Shown here piece after piece: positions 1-7,161 of a stretch of 7,668 nucleotides of DNA (its first letter is position 1; each line of letters begins with the position of its first letter). A model generated the notes under the pieces. The model did not search any database, was not told the origin of the DNA, and saw only the letters and a list, made by a program, of their open reading frames with translations. The stretch spans positions 1 through 7,668 of the forward strand of contig JAOACV010000094.1 in the NCBI GenBank assembly GCA_026417675.1, in the 5' to 3' direction. This DNA is from Verrucomicrobiia bacterium (GTDB lineage Bacteria; Verrucomicrobiota; Verrucomicrobiia; CAIQCK01). Made by a program: the position numbers and the translations under genes.

Positions 1-639
1 ACCGTCAATGTCGAGCGCGTCCTTGCTGATGAAGCTGCTCATGAAACCAGCGTGGGCAGTGAGCTTCTTGTAGGCCGCGGTCACACCGACCTTTTCGGTG
101 CAGGTTTTCACAATGGGCAGGAATCGTTCCTTCAACTCGCCTTCGCTGGTTCTGCGAAAAAACTGCGTGGCGGCGTCGGATTGGCCGCTGAGAATGTTCT
201 TGGCATCCTGGACCGTCATCTTCGTCAACGCGTTGGCAAACACCGACGCGGCCTCCGGAACGGCTTTCTCCGCGGCATGATTCATCGTGGCGACGAACTC
301 ATCGGCCAGTTTCTCCTGCTTCAGCGCACGAAGCCCTTTCTCAACTTGCTTGAGCGTGTCGGGCATCGGGATCTTCACCTTGGCGTTGTTGAGGAAACCG
401 CCGTCCTTGCCGAGGGTTGCCACAGCGTTCTTGACGCCTTGAGACAAGGCCTCTTTGAGGGCCTTGGCGACCTCGGCTTCGGAGAGCGAAGCGATGGAGG
501 CCGGCTGCCCGGCCGTTGCTGGCTGACTGCCGGACTGTTTCCCCTTCAACCAATCCAGCAACCCCGCGCCCCACGTCGTAGCCGGTGCCAGGATGGACAA
601 CAGAATCAAGCCACGAACAATATGTGATGTCCTCGTCAT
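1..639 (-). CDS. DUF4197 family exported protein (C-terminus cut off by window edge)
   Basis: 213 codons are present, reading out through the left edge. The N-terminus (MTRTSHIVRGLILLSILAPA) is a short basic stretch followed by a hydrophobic core and small residues. It looks like a Sec signal peptide with cleavage near residue 24, so the product is probably periplasmic or envelope-associated. The rest matches my memory of the DUF4197 family: an 'ALKEALSQGVKNAV' segment, 'GGFLNNAKVKIPMP', 'MNHAAEKAVPEA', 'MTVQDAKNILSG', 'AATQFFRRTS' and 'RFLPIVKTCTEKVG', all in family order. Family members are about 220-240 residues, so roughly 25-30 residues are missing. The function of the family is unknown. 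The ATG at 639 is preceded by an AAGGAGG ribosome binding site at 648-654 with an 8-nt spacer, and by a promoter at 703-731, so the gene is probably its own transcription unit. Family assignment is strong; biochemical role unknown. Confidence 0.88.
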   Translation of the reverse strand, partial: MTRTSHIVRGLILLSILAPATTWGAGLLDWLKGKQSGSQPATAGQPASIASLSEAEVAKALKEALSQGVKNAVATLGKDGGFLNNAKVKIPMPDTLKQVEKGLRALKQEKLADEFVATMNHAAEKAVPEAASVFANALTKMTVQDAKNILSGQSDAATQFFRRTSEGELKERFLPIVKTCTEKVGVTAAYKKLTAHAGFMSSFISKDALDIDG

Positions 640-647
640 TAGCTTCG

Positions 648-654
648 CCTCCTT
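648..654 (-). promoter_or_regulatory. Strong Shine-Dalgarno site of the DUF4197 gene
   Basis: AAGGAGG on the minus strand, 8 nt before the ATG at 639. It is the best Shine-Dalgarno match in the window and fixes the start of the DUF4197 gene. Several neighbouring genes have no recognisable site, so it suggests comparatively efficient initiation. Confidence 0.85.
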
Positions 655-702
655 GTGAATTTTTTTGTGAACTGAACCGCCGTCAGGCGCCTGTGTGCGC
701 GT

Positions 703-731
703 AATAGAAACGAGAGGGGCGCGGTTGTCAA
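703..731 (-). promoter_or_regulatory. Predicted sigma70-type promoter of the DUF4197 gene
   Basis: On the minus strand a perfect -35 box TTGACA (731-726) is separated by 17 nt from TCTATT (708-703), a 4/6 match to TATAAT. Transcription would begin near 696, leaving a leader of about 57 nt before the ATG at 639. The site lies in the 125-nt gap after the stop of the pseudouridine synthase-methyltransferase fusion. That supports independent transcription of the DUF4197 gene. No U-tract terminator for the upstream gene was recognised in this gap. Confidence 0.55.
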
Positions 732-764
732 GCCGACCGGCAGGGGCCAATGACCAGCCGAGAA

Positions 765-2231
765 TCAGTCCAACTGCGCCCAAAGCGTCTTCAAGTAGGG
801 TTTCTCCCCCGCGGCCACACGGAAGTCGAACGGCTGCGTGGCGAACTCCCAATGCCGCAGCCTCGGCGCGCCGCGCTTGATGGCGGCGACGAACCGTTGC
901 GGGGAGAGGCCGCGCGCGCTCGATGCACAGAAGAGCATACCGCCGCGTTTGACCAGCGGCTCTGCGAGCGCGACGAGCTTCGGATAATCTTTCTCGGCGC
1001 TGAAACGGGGGCCTTTCTTGACCGTTGAGAACGTCGGCGGGTCAAGCAGCACCAGGTCAAACTGGCGGCCCTTTTTGGCCAGCCGCCGCAGCCAGTCAAA
1101 GCAGTCGCCGTAGATGAAGTCGTGTGGTGCCGGATCGAGACCGTTCGCGCGAAAGTTGTCGCGGCCCCAGTCAAGGTAGTTTTGGGACAAGTCGAGACTC
1201 GTGACGATGGCTCCCGCCCGCGCTGCGGCGACGGAGAAGGCGCAGGTGTAGGCGAAGGTGTTGAGCAGCGATTTGCCGCGCAGGTCCATCGCGAGCAGCC
1301 TGCGCCGGTTCTCGCGTTGGTCGAGAAACAAGCCGGTTGAGTAACCAACGTCAGGGCAGACAAGAAACCGCAGGCCGTTCTCCACAACCTCGAAACGCTT
1401 CTCGACCGGCGCGGTGAGGCCCGTGGGTTGCTTTTCCATCGTCCGCTCAACGATGGTTGCCGGGCTTAGCGCCTCGATCAGCCGCGTGTCGCGGGCGCCA
1501 TACCATTGCACGAGCAAACGACCGGCGTATTGGTCCACCGTCGCGCCGGGAAACCCGTCCGCCGCGCCGCTAAGGAAGCGATAAGCGTTGCAGTCGGCGG
1601 GATCGAAGAGCAGCGAGCGAAACTCGCGCGCGGCAGTGATCCAATCGGGCGTTGTGAACGTCGCGGGCTGTGGCGCTTCGATGCGCAGCGGCTGGCCGCT
1701 GTGGGGGTGCTTCAGTTCGATCGCCGCCGCATGAAGCATCAGGCGGGGCAGGGGAGTGGTCGGTTTCTCGTAGAGCGGGTCGCCTGCGACAGGCAGGCCA
1801 ACCTGCGCCGCATGAAAACGAACCTGATGAGTGCGGCCGGTTTCCGGCTCGGCGCGGACGAGCGCAAACCGACCGCAGCGGCCGGCCGGCACGAACGAAG
1901 TTGTCGCCGACTTGCCGTTCACAGGCATCGCGCAGCGCAATGCGTTCTCCGGCGGTGGCGACGCGGTTAGCAGCAGATAGGTCTTACGGATCGTCCGTTG
2001 CTCGAACTGTTCGGTGAGACTGGCATTCGCCCGTGCGGTCTTGCCGAACACGAGCACGCCGCTGACCTCCTTGTCGAGCCGTTGATGAATGCCCAGTGAA
2101 AGCCCACACCGCCGCTGGAGCCATTCGTGCAAGCCCTCTTGGGCAAACCGATCCGGGGCGTGCGTGTTCACACCGGCGGGTTTGTTCACCGCCAGCAGAT
2201 GGTCGTCTTCGTAGAGGATCAGAGGGAGCAC
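765..2231 (-). CDS. RluA-family pseudouridine synthase fused to an RlmK/RlmI-like SAM-dependent methyltransferase
   Basis: A two-domain protein of 488 residues from the GTG at 2231. Residues about 4-190 are an RluA-type pseudouridine synthase without an S4 domain. It has 'LILYEDDHLLAVNKPAG', then 'HQRLDKEVSGVLVF' with the expected catalytic Asp near residue 53, then 'GRTHQVRFHAAQVGLPVAGDPLY'. Residues about 205-488 are a COG1092-like class I methyltransferase: 'GFPGATVDQY', 'TGLFLDQRENRR', SAM-binding 'LLNTFAYTCAFSVAAARAGA', an acidic strand end 'SLDLSQNYLDW', and catalytic-loop 'DLVLLDPPTFS'. The last two resemble the RlmK half of E. coli RlmKL (m7G2069 of 23S rRNA) more than RlmI. RlmI's Ser-Cys-Ser segment appears here as 'CASSARG'. 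The likely job is dual modification of 23S rRNA; target bases are inferred only. The frame is open to a TTG at 2291, but those 20 extra codons lie in the 2241-2297 palindrome and look non-coding. No clear RBS supports either start. Confidence 0.85.
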   Translation of the reverse strand: MLPLILYEDDHLLAVNKPAGVNTHAPDRFAQEGLHEWLQRRCGLSLGIHQRLDKEVSGVLVFGKTARANASLTEQFEQRTIRKTYLLLTASPPPENALRCAMPVNGKSATTSFVPAGRCGRFALVRAEPETGRTHQVRFHAAQVGLPVAGDPLYEKPTTPLPRLMLHAAAIELKHPHSGQPLRIEAPQPATFTTPDWITAAREFRSLLFDPADCNAYRFLSGAADGFPGATVDQYAGRLLVQWYGARDTRLIEALSPATIVERTMEKQPTGLTAPVEKRFEVVENGLRFLVCPDVGYSTGLFLDQRENRRRLLAMDLRGKSLLNTFAYTCAFSVAAARAGAIVTSLDLSQNYLDWGRDNFRANGLDPAPHDFIYGDCFDWLRRLAKKGRQFDLVLLDPPTFSTVKKGPRFSAEKDYPKLVALAEPLVKRGGMLFCASSARGLSPQRFVAAIKRGAPRLRHWEFATQPFDFRVAAGEKPYLKTLWAQLD

Positions 2232-2240
2232 GGCCCGTGA

Positions 2241-2297
2241 CGCGTATTGCGTATTTCGTATTCGATAACTCACCGGATACGGAATACGCAATAAGCG
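2241..2297. repeat. Intergenic imperfect palindrome of TACGCAATACG type
   Basis: The plus strand reads TATTGCGTATTTCGTATTCG (2245-2264), a 9-nt loop (2265-2273), then CGGATACGGAATACGCAATA (2274-2293). The arms pair at 18 of 20 positions. The two exceptions (2256/2282 and 2262/2276) are T-G on the plus strand and A-C on the minus strand. After one mismatch (2244/2294), CGC (2241-2243) pairs with GCG (2295-2297). Each arm also repeats a GTATT/TACG-like unit. It fills most of the 66-nt gap between the DUF503 stop and the GTG at 2231. The composition is AT-richer than its surroundings and looks like a dispersed intergenic repeat family, but copy number cannot be judged from one window. It could act as an mRNA hairpin between two co-transcribed genes. 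Confidence 0.75.
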
Positions 2298-2579
2298 CTA
2301 CAGAAACTGCATCTGGTAATCCTCCATCACCGCGCCGTCGAATCGCTCGACGAAGTCGGCCACTTTTGAGAGCACCTCGTTGGCGTGGCGCTGGTCGTTG
2401 GAGACGGTGACGATGCCGAGCGTGCCGGATTGCCAGAGGTCCAGTTCGCCAATCTCCGCGACGGAGACGTTGAAGGTGTGACGGATCTTGGTCTTCAGGC
2501 TCATGAGCGATTGGCGCTTGTCCTTGAGGGACTGTGCGTCCGGGAAACTTAGGTCAACTGCGAGGATCCCGATGACCAT
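2298..2579 (-). CDS. DUF503 (YlxP-like) family protein
   Basis: 93 residues, the normal length for DUF503. The N-terminus 'MVIGILAVDLSFPDAQSLKDKRQ' has the family pattern of a beta strand followed by S-L-K-D-K-R. Later come 'LKTKIRHTFNVSVAEIGELDLWQ', 'TLGIVTVSNDQRHANEVLSKV' and an acidic C-terminal 'DGAVMEDYQM'. The small ferredoxin-like fold is typical of the family. In Bacillus the homologue ylxP lies in the nusA-infB-rbfA region and has been linked to ribosome maturation; the function here is inferred from that only. The ATG at 2579 lies 9 nt after the fabI stop, so the two genes are very likely co-transcribed. No good Shine-Dalgarno site is seen (only GAGCGAG just upstream). The next gene on this strand is the rRNA-modifying fusion, a context compatible with a ribosome-related role. 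Confidence 0.88.
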   Translation of the reverse strand: MVIGILAVDLSFPDAQSLKDKRQSLMSLKTKIRHTFNVSVAEIGELDLWQSGTLGIVTVSNDQRHANEVLSKVADFVERFDGAVMEDYQMQFL

Positions 2580-2588
2580 GACGCTCGC

Positions 2589-3407
2589 TCAGGTTGAGGG
2601 GGCCGGGACGGATTGTGGCGCGGCGGCCATGCCCATCGCATGATAGCCGGAGTCCACGTGGATGACCTCGCCGGTGATACCGCTGCTCAGATCCGAGGCC
2701 AGGAAAAGACCCGCCCCGCCAAGTTCGGCCGGATCAATGTTTCGCCGCATCGGGGCGACCTGCGGATAAATCCTGAGCATCTCCGCAAACTTGCTGATGC
2801 CGCGCGCGGCGAGCGTGTTGACCGGGCCGGCGCTGATGGCGTTGACGCGGATTTTCCTCGGACCGAGGTCGTGGGCTAGGTAGCGCACAACGGCCTCCAG
2901 CGATGCCTTGGCCGCGCCCATGACGTTGTAATGCGGCACGACCTTCTCGCTGCCGAGGTAGCTGAGGGTGACAATGCTGCCGCCCTCGGTCATCAACGGC
3001 GCGGCACCGCGAGCCAACGCCAGCAGTGAGTAGGCGCTCACATCGTGCGCGATGCGGAACGCTTCGCGCGACGTCTGAATGAACTCGCCCTCCAGAGCCT
3101 CCTTGGGTGCGTAAGCAACGGCGTGCAGGAGCATGTGCAGTTTGCCGAAGTCGCTCTGAAGACCGGCAAACACCGCGTCCAGTTGGTCGTCGCGAGTCAC
3201 ATCGCACGGATAGAGCGGCGCATCCATGCCGAACTCGCCGACGAGTTCCTCGACGTTCGCCTTCAGGCGCTCGCCCTGATAGGTGAACGCGAGCCGCGCG
3301 CCAGCGTCGTGCCATGCCTGCGCAATGGCCCAGGCGATGGAGCGTTTATTGGCGACGCCGAAGACGACGCCGAGTTTTCCTTCCAGCAGTTTGGAAACAT
3401 CACCCAT
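2589..3407 (-). CDS. fabI: Enoyl-[acyl-carrier-protein] reductase [NADH], FabI type
   Basis: 272 residues from the ATG at 3407. It catalyses the last step of each fatty-acid elongation cycle, reducing trans-2-enoyl-ACP with NAD(P)H in the cytosol. It has the FabI-specific cofactor loop 'GVVFGVANKRSIAWAIA' near residues 13-29 rather than the classical SDR Gly pattern. 'HAVAYAP' lies at about 95-101, and the Y-x6-Y-x6-K active-site arrangement ('SYLGSEKVVPHYNVMGAAKAS') gives Tyr150, Tyr160 and Lys167. 'RVNAISAGPVNTLAARGI' (substrate loop) and 'GITGEVIHVDSGYHAMGM' close the protein. The E. coli Gly93 position is Ala here, as in several Gram-positive FabIs. The frame is open two codons further to a TTG at 3413, but the ATG fits the usual N-terminus better; neither has a clear RBS. 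It lies 60 nt after an initiator tRNA with a hairpin between them, and DUF503 follows. Confidence 0.96.
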   Translation of the reverse strand: MGDVSKLLEGKLGVVFGVANKRSIAWAIAQAWHDAGARLAFTYQGERLKANVEELVGEFGMDAPLYPCDVTRDDQLDAVFAGLQSDFGKLHMLLHAVAYAPKEALEGEFIQTSREAFRIAHDVSAYSLLALARGAAPLMTEGGSIVTLSYLGSEKVVPHYNVMGAAKASLEAVVRYLAHDLGPRKIRVNAISAGPVNTLAARGISKFAEMLRIYPQVAPMRRNIDPAELGGAGLFLASDLSSGITGEVIHVDSGYHAMGMAAAPQSVPAPST

Positions 3408-3422
3408 GATCAAAACGGCAAA

Positions 3423-3461
3423 CGCGAGGCCCGAAACGGCTCGGACGCATCAGGCCTCGCG
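3423..3461 (-). terminator. Hairpin between initiator tRNA and fabI: weak terminator or fabI leader structure
   Basis: A perfect 9-bp inverted repeat, CGCGAGGCC (3423-3431) and GGCCTCGCG (3453-3461), with a 21-nt loop. It starts 6 nt after the encoded CCA end of the tRNA and ends 15 nt before the fabI ATG. On the minus strand it is followed by GTTTGCCGTTTTG, which is T-rich but broken, so it is at best an imperfect intrinsic terminator. It could let partial read-through from the strong tRNA promoter feed fabI. It might instead be a tRNA 3'-processing or stability element. I see no separate fabI promoter. Confidence 0.45.
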
Positions 3462-3466
3462 CAAAT

Positions 3467-3543
<77 letters not shown>

Positions 3544-3558
3544 GCTAACAACGGGCAG

Positions 3559-3587
3559 ACTCTAGCCACTGGCCCGCGAACGGTCAA
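3559..3587 (-). promoter_or_regulatory. Predicted sigma70-type promoter of the initiator tRNA
   Basis: On the minus strand a -35 box TTGACC (3587-3582) is followed after 17 nt by a -10 box TAGAGT (3564-3559). The start point would be near 3552, about nine nt before the tRNA 5' end. The sequence after the -10 box is CTGCCCG, a GC-rich discriminator of the kind found at stable-RNA promoters under growth-rate or stringent control; regulation is inferred. The TGA inside TTGACC is the stop codon of the upstream ftsB-like gene (3584-3586). Confidence 0.65.
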
Positions 3588-3907
3588 GGGTTTCTGCGCG
3601 CGTTTGACAAATTGGTCTGAGGGGCTTGAGCCGGGTGCAAAAGGGTGTCAACCGGCCCGAAACGGAAAATGGTCTCGTCCGGCTTGGCCAGTTTCAAGCG
3701 ATCCCGCGCGGCCTTTTCCACGGCGCGCGGGTCGGTCCGCAGCGCCTCCAGCCGATTCTGCTGGCGTTGATACTCTTGGTCCTGTAGGCGCACCTGTTGT
3801 TCGAGTTGTTGCTTCTCGCTTTGCAGGTGCTGGCTTTGCTGGAACTCGGGCAGAAAGAAAAACAGGAACAGTGCCAACAGCACAGCGAGTAACAGCAGCC
3901 ACTTCAT
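3584..3907 (-). CDS. FtsB/DivIC-like septum formation initiator protein, second of a tandem pair
   Basis: 107 residues with FtsB/DivIC architecture. A very short cytoplasmic start (MK) is followed by one membrane helix (about residues 3-20, Leu/Phe-rich). A Gln/Glu/Arg-rich coiled coil (about 22-57) follows, then a conserved C-terminal block beginning 'LRTDPRAVEKAARDRLKL' and ending 'DETIFRF' at 77-83. A 24-residue variable tail follows. In the family, such bitopic proteins bind FtsL and the septal synthase complex at the division site; that role is inferred. It lies 39 nt after a similar gene and after enolase, the neighbourhood of ftsB in gammaproteobacteria. The ATG at 3907 sits directly before the membrane helix; no clear Shine-Dalgarno site precedes it. 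It could be FtsB with the neighbour acting as an FtsL/DivIC partner, or a redundant paralogue. Confidence 0.82.
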   Translation of the reverse strand: MKWLLLLAVLLALFLFFFLPEFQQSQHLQSEKQQLEQQVRLQDQEYQRQQNRLEALRTDPRAVEKAARDRLKLAKPDETIFRFGPVDTLLHPAQAPQTNLSNARRNP

Positions 3908-3946
3908 GGCATGGCACGGCGAACGGTCTTCGCGCGGCCGGCGATC

Positions 3947-4228
3947 TCAGAAGCGATAGAGCGTTTCATTTTGTCGCGCCCATTTCATCTTCAGCCGCAA
4001 CAGGCGATCCACAACGACCGGGTCGGTGCGCAACCTGAGAATGTAGTCGCTCTGTTGCGCGAATCGCTCTTGCTCCGCCCGCGTCTGCGCTTCGATCTGG
4101 TTTTTTTGACGCAACAGGACGTGGGCCTCGCGGGCGCGGGGCACATAGCCAATCAGGAACCCCGCAGCGAGCACCGTGAACGCGGCGAGCCAAGCGACAC
4201 CGCTGACGCTGAAGAAGGGTGGGTTCAC
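3947..4228 (-). CDS. FtsB/DivIC-like small membrane coiled-coil protein, first of a tandem pair
   Basis: 93 residues from a GTG at 4228, 4 nt after the enolase stop, so probably translated by coupling to enolase. After about nine residues (NPPFFSVSG) there is one membrane helix (about 10-29, 'VAWLAAFTVLAAGFLIGYV'). A charged coiled coil (about 31-62, rich in Gln, Glu, Arg) follows, then a terminal block 'LRTDPVVVDRLLRLKMKWA' to 'NETLYRF' at the extreme C-terminus. That 28-residue block aligns without gaps to the neighbouring gene's block at 13 positions (LRTDP, V, R, K, A, ET, R, F). The same reading frame stays open into the enolase gene, giving an arginine/proline-rich non-homologous extension that I discount. 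An alternative ATG at 4258 would add ten residues and overlap enolase. No clear RBS is visible for either start. Probable divisome component; the exact orthology (FtsB, FtsL or DivIC) is unsettled. Confidence 0.75.
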   Translation of the reverse strand: MNPPFFSVSGVAWLAAFTVLAAGFLIGYVPRAREAHVLLRQKNQIEAQTRAEQERFAQQSDYILRLRTDPVVVDRLLRLKMKWARQNETLYRF

Positions 4229-4232
4229 GGAT

Positions 4233-5574
<1,342 letters not shown>

Positions 5575-5640
5575 GCGCGCGGGTCATGTTTGGCATGCCC
5601 GGCGTGATTGCGCTGGGCGCTGCCCAATGGCTGGCGGCGG

Positions 5641-6945
5641 TTAGACATCTTGCAACTCGCCGTCGAAGTAGGCCTCGTAGGCGCTCAAGTCGAGCAAGCC
5701 GTGGCCGGATAGGTTGAAGAGGATGACCTTCTTGCGGCCTTCCTCGCGCGCGCGCAACGCTTCCTCAACGACCACGTGAATCGCATGGGCCGCTTCCGGC
5801 GCGGGCAGGATGCCTTCCGTGCGGGCGAAGAGCACGCCATGCTCGAAGATCTTCGTTTGCTTGACGCCGATCGCCTCAATCAAGCCCAGCTTGTGCGCGT
5901 GGCTGACCATCGGTGCCATGCCGTGGTAACGCAGGCCGCCGGCGTGGATGGAGGGCGGCATGAAATCGTGGCCCAGCGTGAACATCATCAGCAACGGCGT
6001 GGTCTCGGCCGTGTCACCGAAGTCGTAGCGCAAGGTCCCCTTGGTCAGTGACGGGCAGGCGGTGGGTTCCACCGCCATGACGCGGTAGTTTTTTTTCTGT
6101 GTGATCTTCTGTTGCAGGAACGGGAAAACCAGCCCCGCGAAATTGCTGCCGCCGCCGACGCAGCCGACCAGGATGTCCGGCTCCTCGCCGGCCAGCGCCA
6201 TCTGTTTCATTGCCTCCTGGCCGATGACGGTCTGGTGCAGGCAGACGTGGTTGAGCACGCTGCCGAGGCTGTATTTGGTGTCGGGCGTTTTGACGGCGCT
6301 CTCAATGGCTTCGCTGATGGCAATGCCCAGGCTGCCGGCGCAGTGCGGGTTGTCCTTGAGGACTTTGCGCCCAAAGTCGGTTTTGTCGCTCGGACTGGCG
6401 TGCACGGTGGCGTCCCAGCTTTCCATCAGCATCCGGCGATACGGCTTTTGATGGTAGCTGACCTTGACCATGAACACAGTGCATTGCAGCCCGATGAGCC
6501 GGCAGGCGAACGCCAGGGAGCTGCCCCACTGGCCCGCACCGGTCTCAGTGGTGAGATGTTTCACGCCGGCCTTCTTGTTGTAGTAAGCCTGTGCGACAGC
6601 CGTGTTGGGCTTGTGGCTGCCGGCGGGACTAACGCCCTCGTATTTGTAGTAAATGTGCGCCGGGGTTTGGAGCGCCTGTTCCAATCGGACCGCCCGCAAC
6701 AACGGCGTGGGTCGCCACAAGGCGTAGATTTGGCGGACTTCATCGGGAATCTCAATCCAACGTTCCGTGCAGGCTTCCTGCATCACCAGCGACTCCGGGA
6801 AAATCCGGCACATATCCTCGGCGCTGACCGGCTGTTTGGTCCCCGGATGCAAGGGAGGCGGCACCGGCTCCGGGAAATCGGCCATGAGGTTATACCACCG
6901 CTCTGGTATGTCGGCTTGGGTCAGGTCAAATCGCGTTCGAGTCAT
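5641..6945 (-). CDS. trpB: Tryptophan synthase beta chain, TrpB2 type (PLP enzyme)
   Basis: 434 residues. TrpB joins indole and L-serine to make L-tryptophan with pyridoxal phosphate. The long N-terminal extension ('[20 protein letters not shown]', then '[17 protein letters not shown]') marks the TrpB2 subfamily. Core motifs are '[12 protein letters not shown]' (78-89), '[16 protein letters not shown]' with the PLP Lys112, '[10 protein letters not shown]' (132-141, catalytic Glu134 expected), and the TrpB2-type '[21 protein letters not shown]' (159-179). The phosphate-binding 'GCVGGGSNF' is at 261-269, and '[19 protein letters not shown]' lies near the end. AGGAGA at 6953-6958, 7 nt before the ATG, fixes the start. 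No trpA or other trp gene is adjacent. TrpB2 proteins often occur beside a classical trpA-trpB1 pair and may work alone on free indole; whether this is the main or a second TrpB cannot be told here. Divergent from ruvB. Confidence 0.93.
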   Translation of the reverse strand: MTRTRFDLTQADIPERWYNLMADFPEPVPPPLHPGTKQPVSAEDMCRIFPESLVMQEACTERWIEIPDEVRQIYALWRPTPLLRAVRLEQALQTPAHIYYKYEGVSPAGSHKPNTAVAQAYYNKKAGVKHLTTETGAGQWGSSLAFACRLIGLQCTVFMVKVSYHQKPYRRMLMESWDATVHASPSDKTDFGRKVLKDNPHCAGSLGIAISEAIESAVKTPDTKYSLGSVLNHVCLHQTVIGQEAMKQMALAGEEPDILVGCVGGGSNFAGLVFPFLQQKITQKKNYRVMAVEPTACPSLTKGTLRYDFGDTAETTPLLMMFTLGHDFMPPSIHAGGLRYHGMAPMVSHAHKLGLIEAIGVKQTKIFEHGVLFARTEGILPAPEAAHAIHVVVEEALRAREEGRKKVILFNLSGHGLLDLSAYEAYFDGELQDV

Positions 6946-7161
6946 CTTCGTGTCTCCTATTCGGAACTCCTGCGGGTTGCGGTCTCGAAATTGCCGAAAC
7001 TTGCCCGCCGGCGCAATACTGAAATGGGCCGAGCTGGGTTCTTGTGTATCTTGGTTGCCGCGTCCCGCGCGGCTTCGGCTTGAACCGCATTGCCGCTTGG
7101 AACCCTATTGGACTGAAATTTTCTTGCCGCTCGCTATCGTCTCCCGCATTCTCGCTCGCGC
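6946..7161. other. Divergent intergenic region between trpB2 and ruvB
   Basis: 216 nt separating two divergent starts, so it must hold both control regions. On the minus strand AGGAGA at 6953-6958 is the trpB RBS. I found no convincing -35/-10 pair for trpB. For ruvB the best trace is TTGCCG around 7090 with an AT-rich TGAAATTTTCTT following, too weak to call. A small GC hairpin (GCCGCG/CGCGGC, 7057-7073) has no T-run. No RNA gene, tryptophan-rich leader peptide or riboswitch-like structure was recognised. Confidence 0.6.
6953..6958 (-). promoter_or_regulatory. trpB: Shine-Dalgarno site of trpB2
   Basis: AGGAGA on the minus strand, 7 nt before the ATG at 6945. It supports that start over any internal Met such as residue 21. 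Confidence 0.7.

Noticed and set aside
52..627. Plus-strand frame of 191 codons opposite the DUF4197 gene
   Set aside because: The minus strand has a signal peptide, RBS, promoter and family motifs over the same stretch; the plus frame has none.
3090..3130. FabI Ala at the E. coli Gly93 position considered as an unusual inhibitor-resistance change
   Set aside because: Ala at this position is normal in several FabI lineages, so it says nothing special here.
5614..5626. TGGGC/GCCCA hairpin downstream of trpB2 considered as a terminator
   Set aside because: The stem is only 5 bp with a 3-nt loop and no T-run follows on the minus strand.
7057..7073. GCCGCG/CGCGGC inverted repeat in the trpB2-ruvB gap considered as an operator or LexA-like site
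   Set aside because: It is short and simple GC sequence, expected by chance in this composition, and does not resemble a LexA box.
6112..7083. Long plus-strand open frame (323 codons) opposite trpB2 and its upstream region
   Set aside because: It is antisense to a fully supported TrpB2; no family features, and the composition is typical of a shadow frame.
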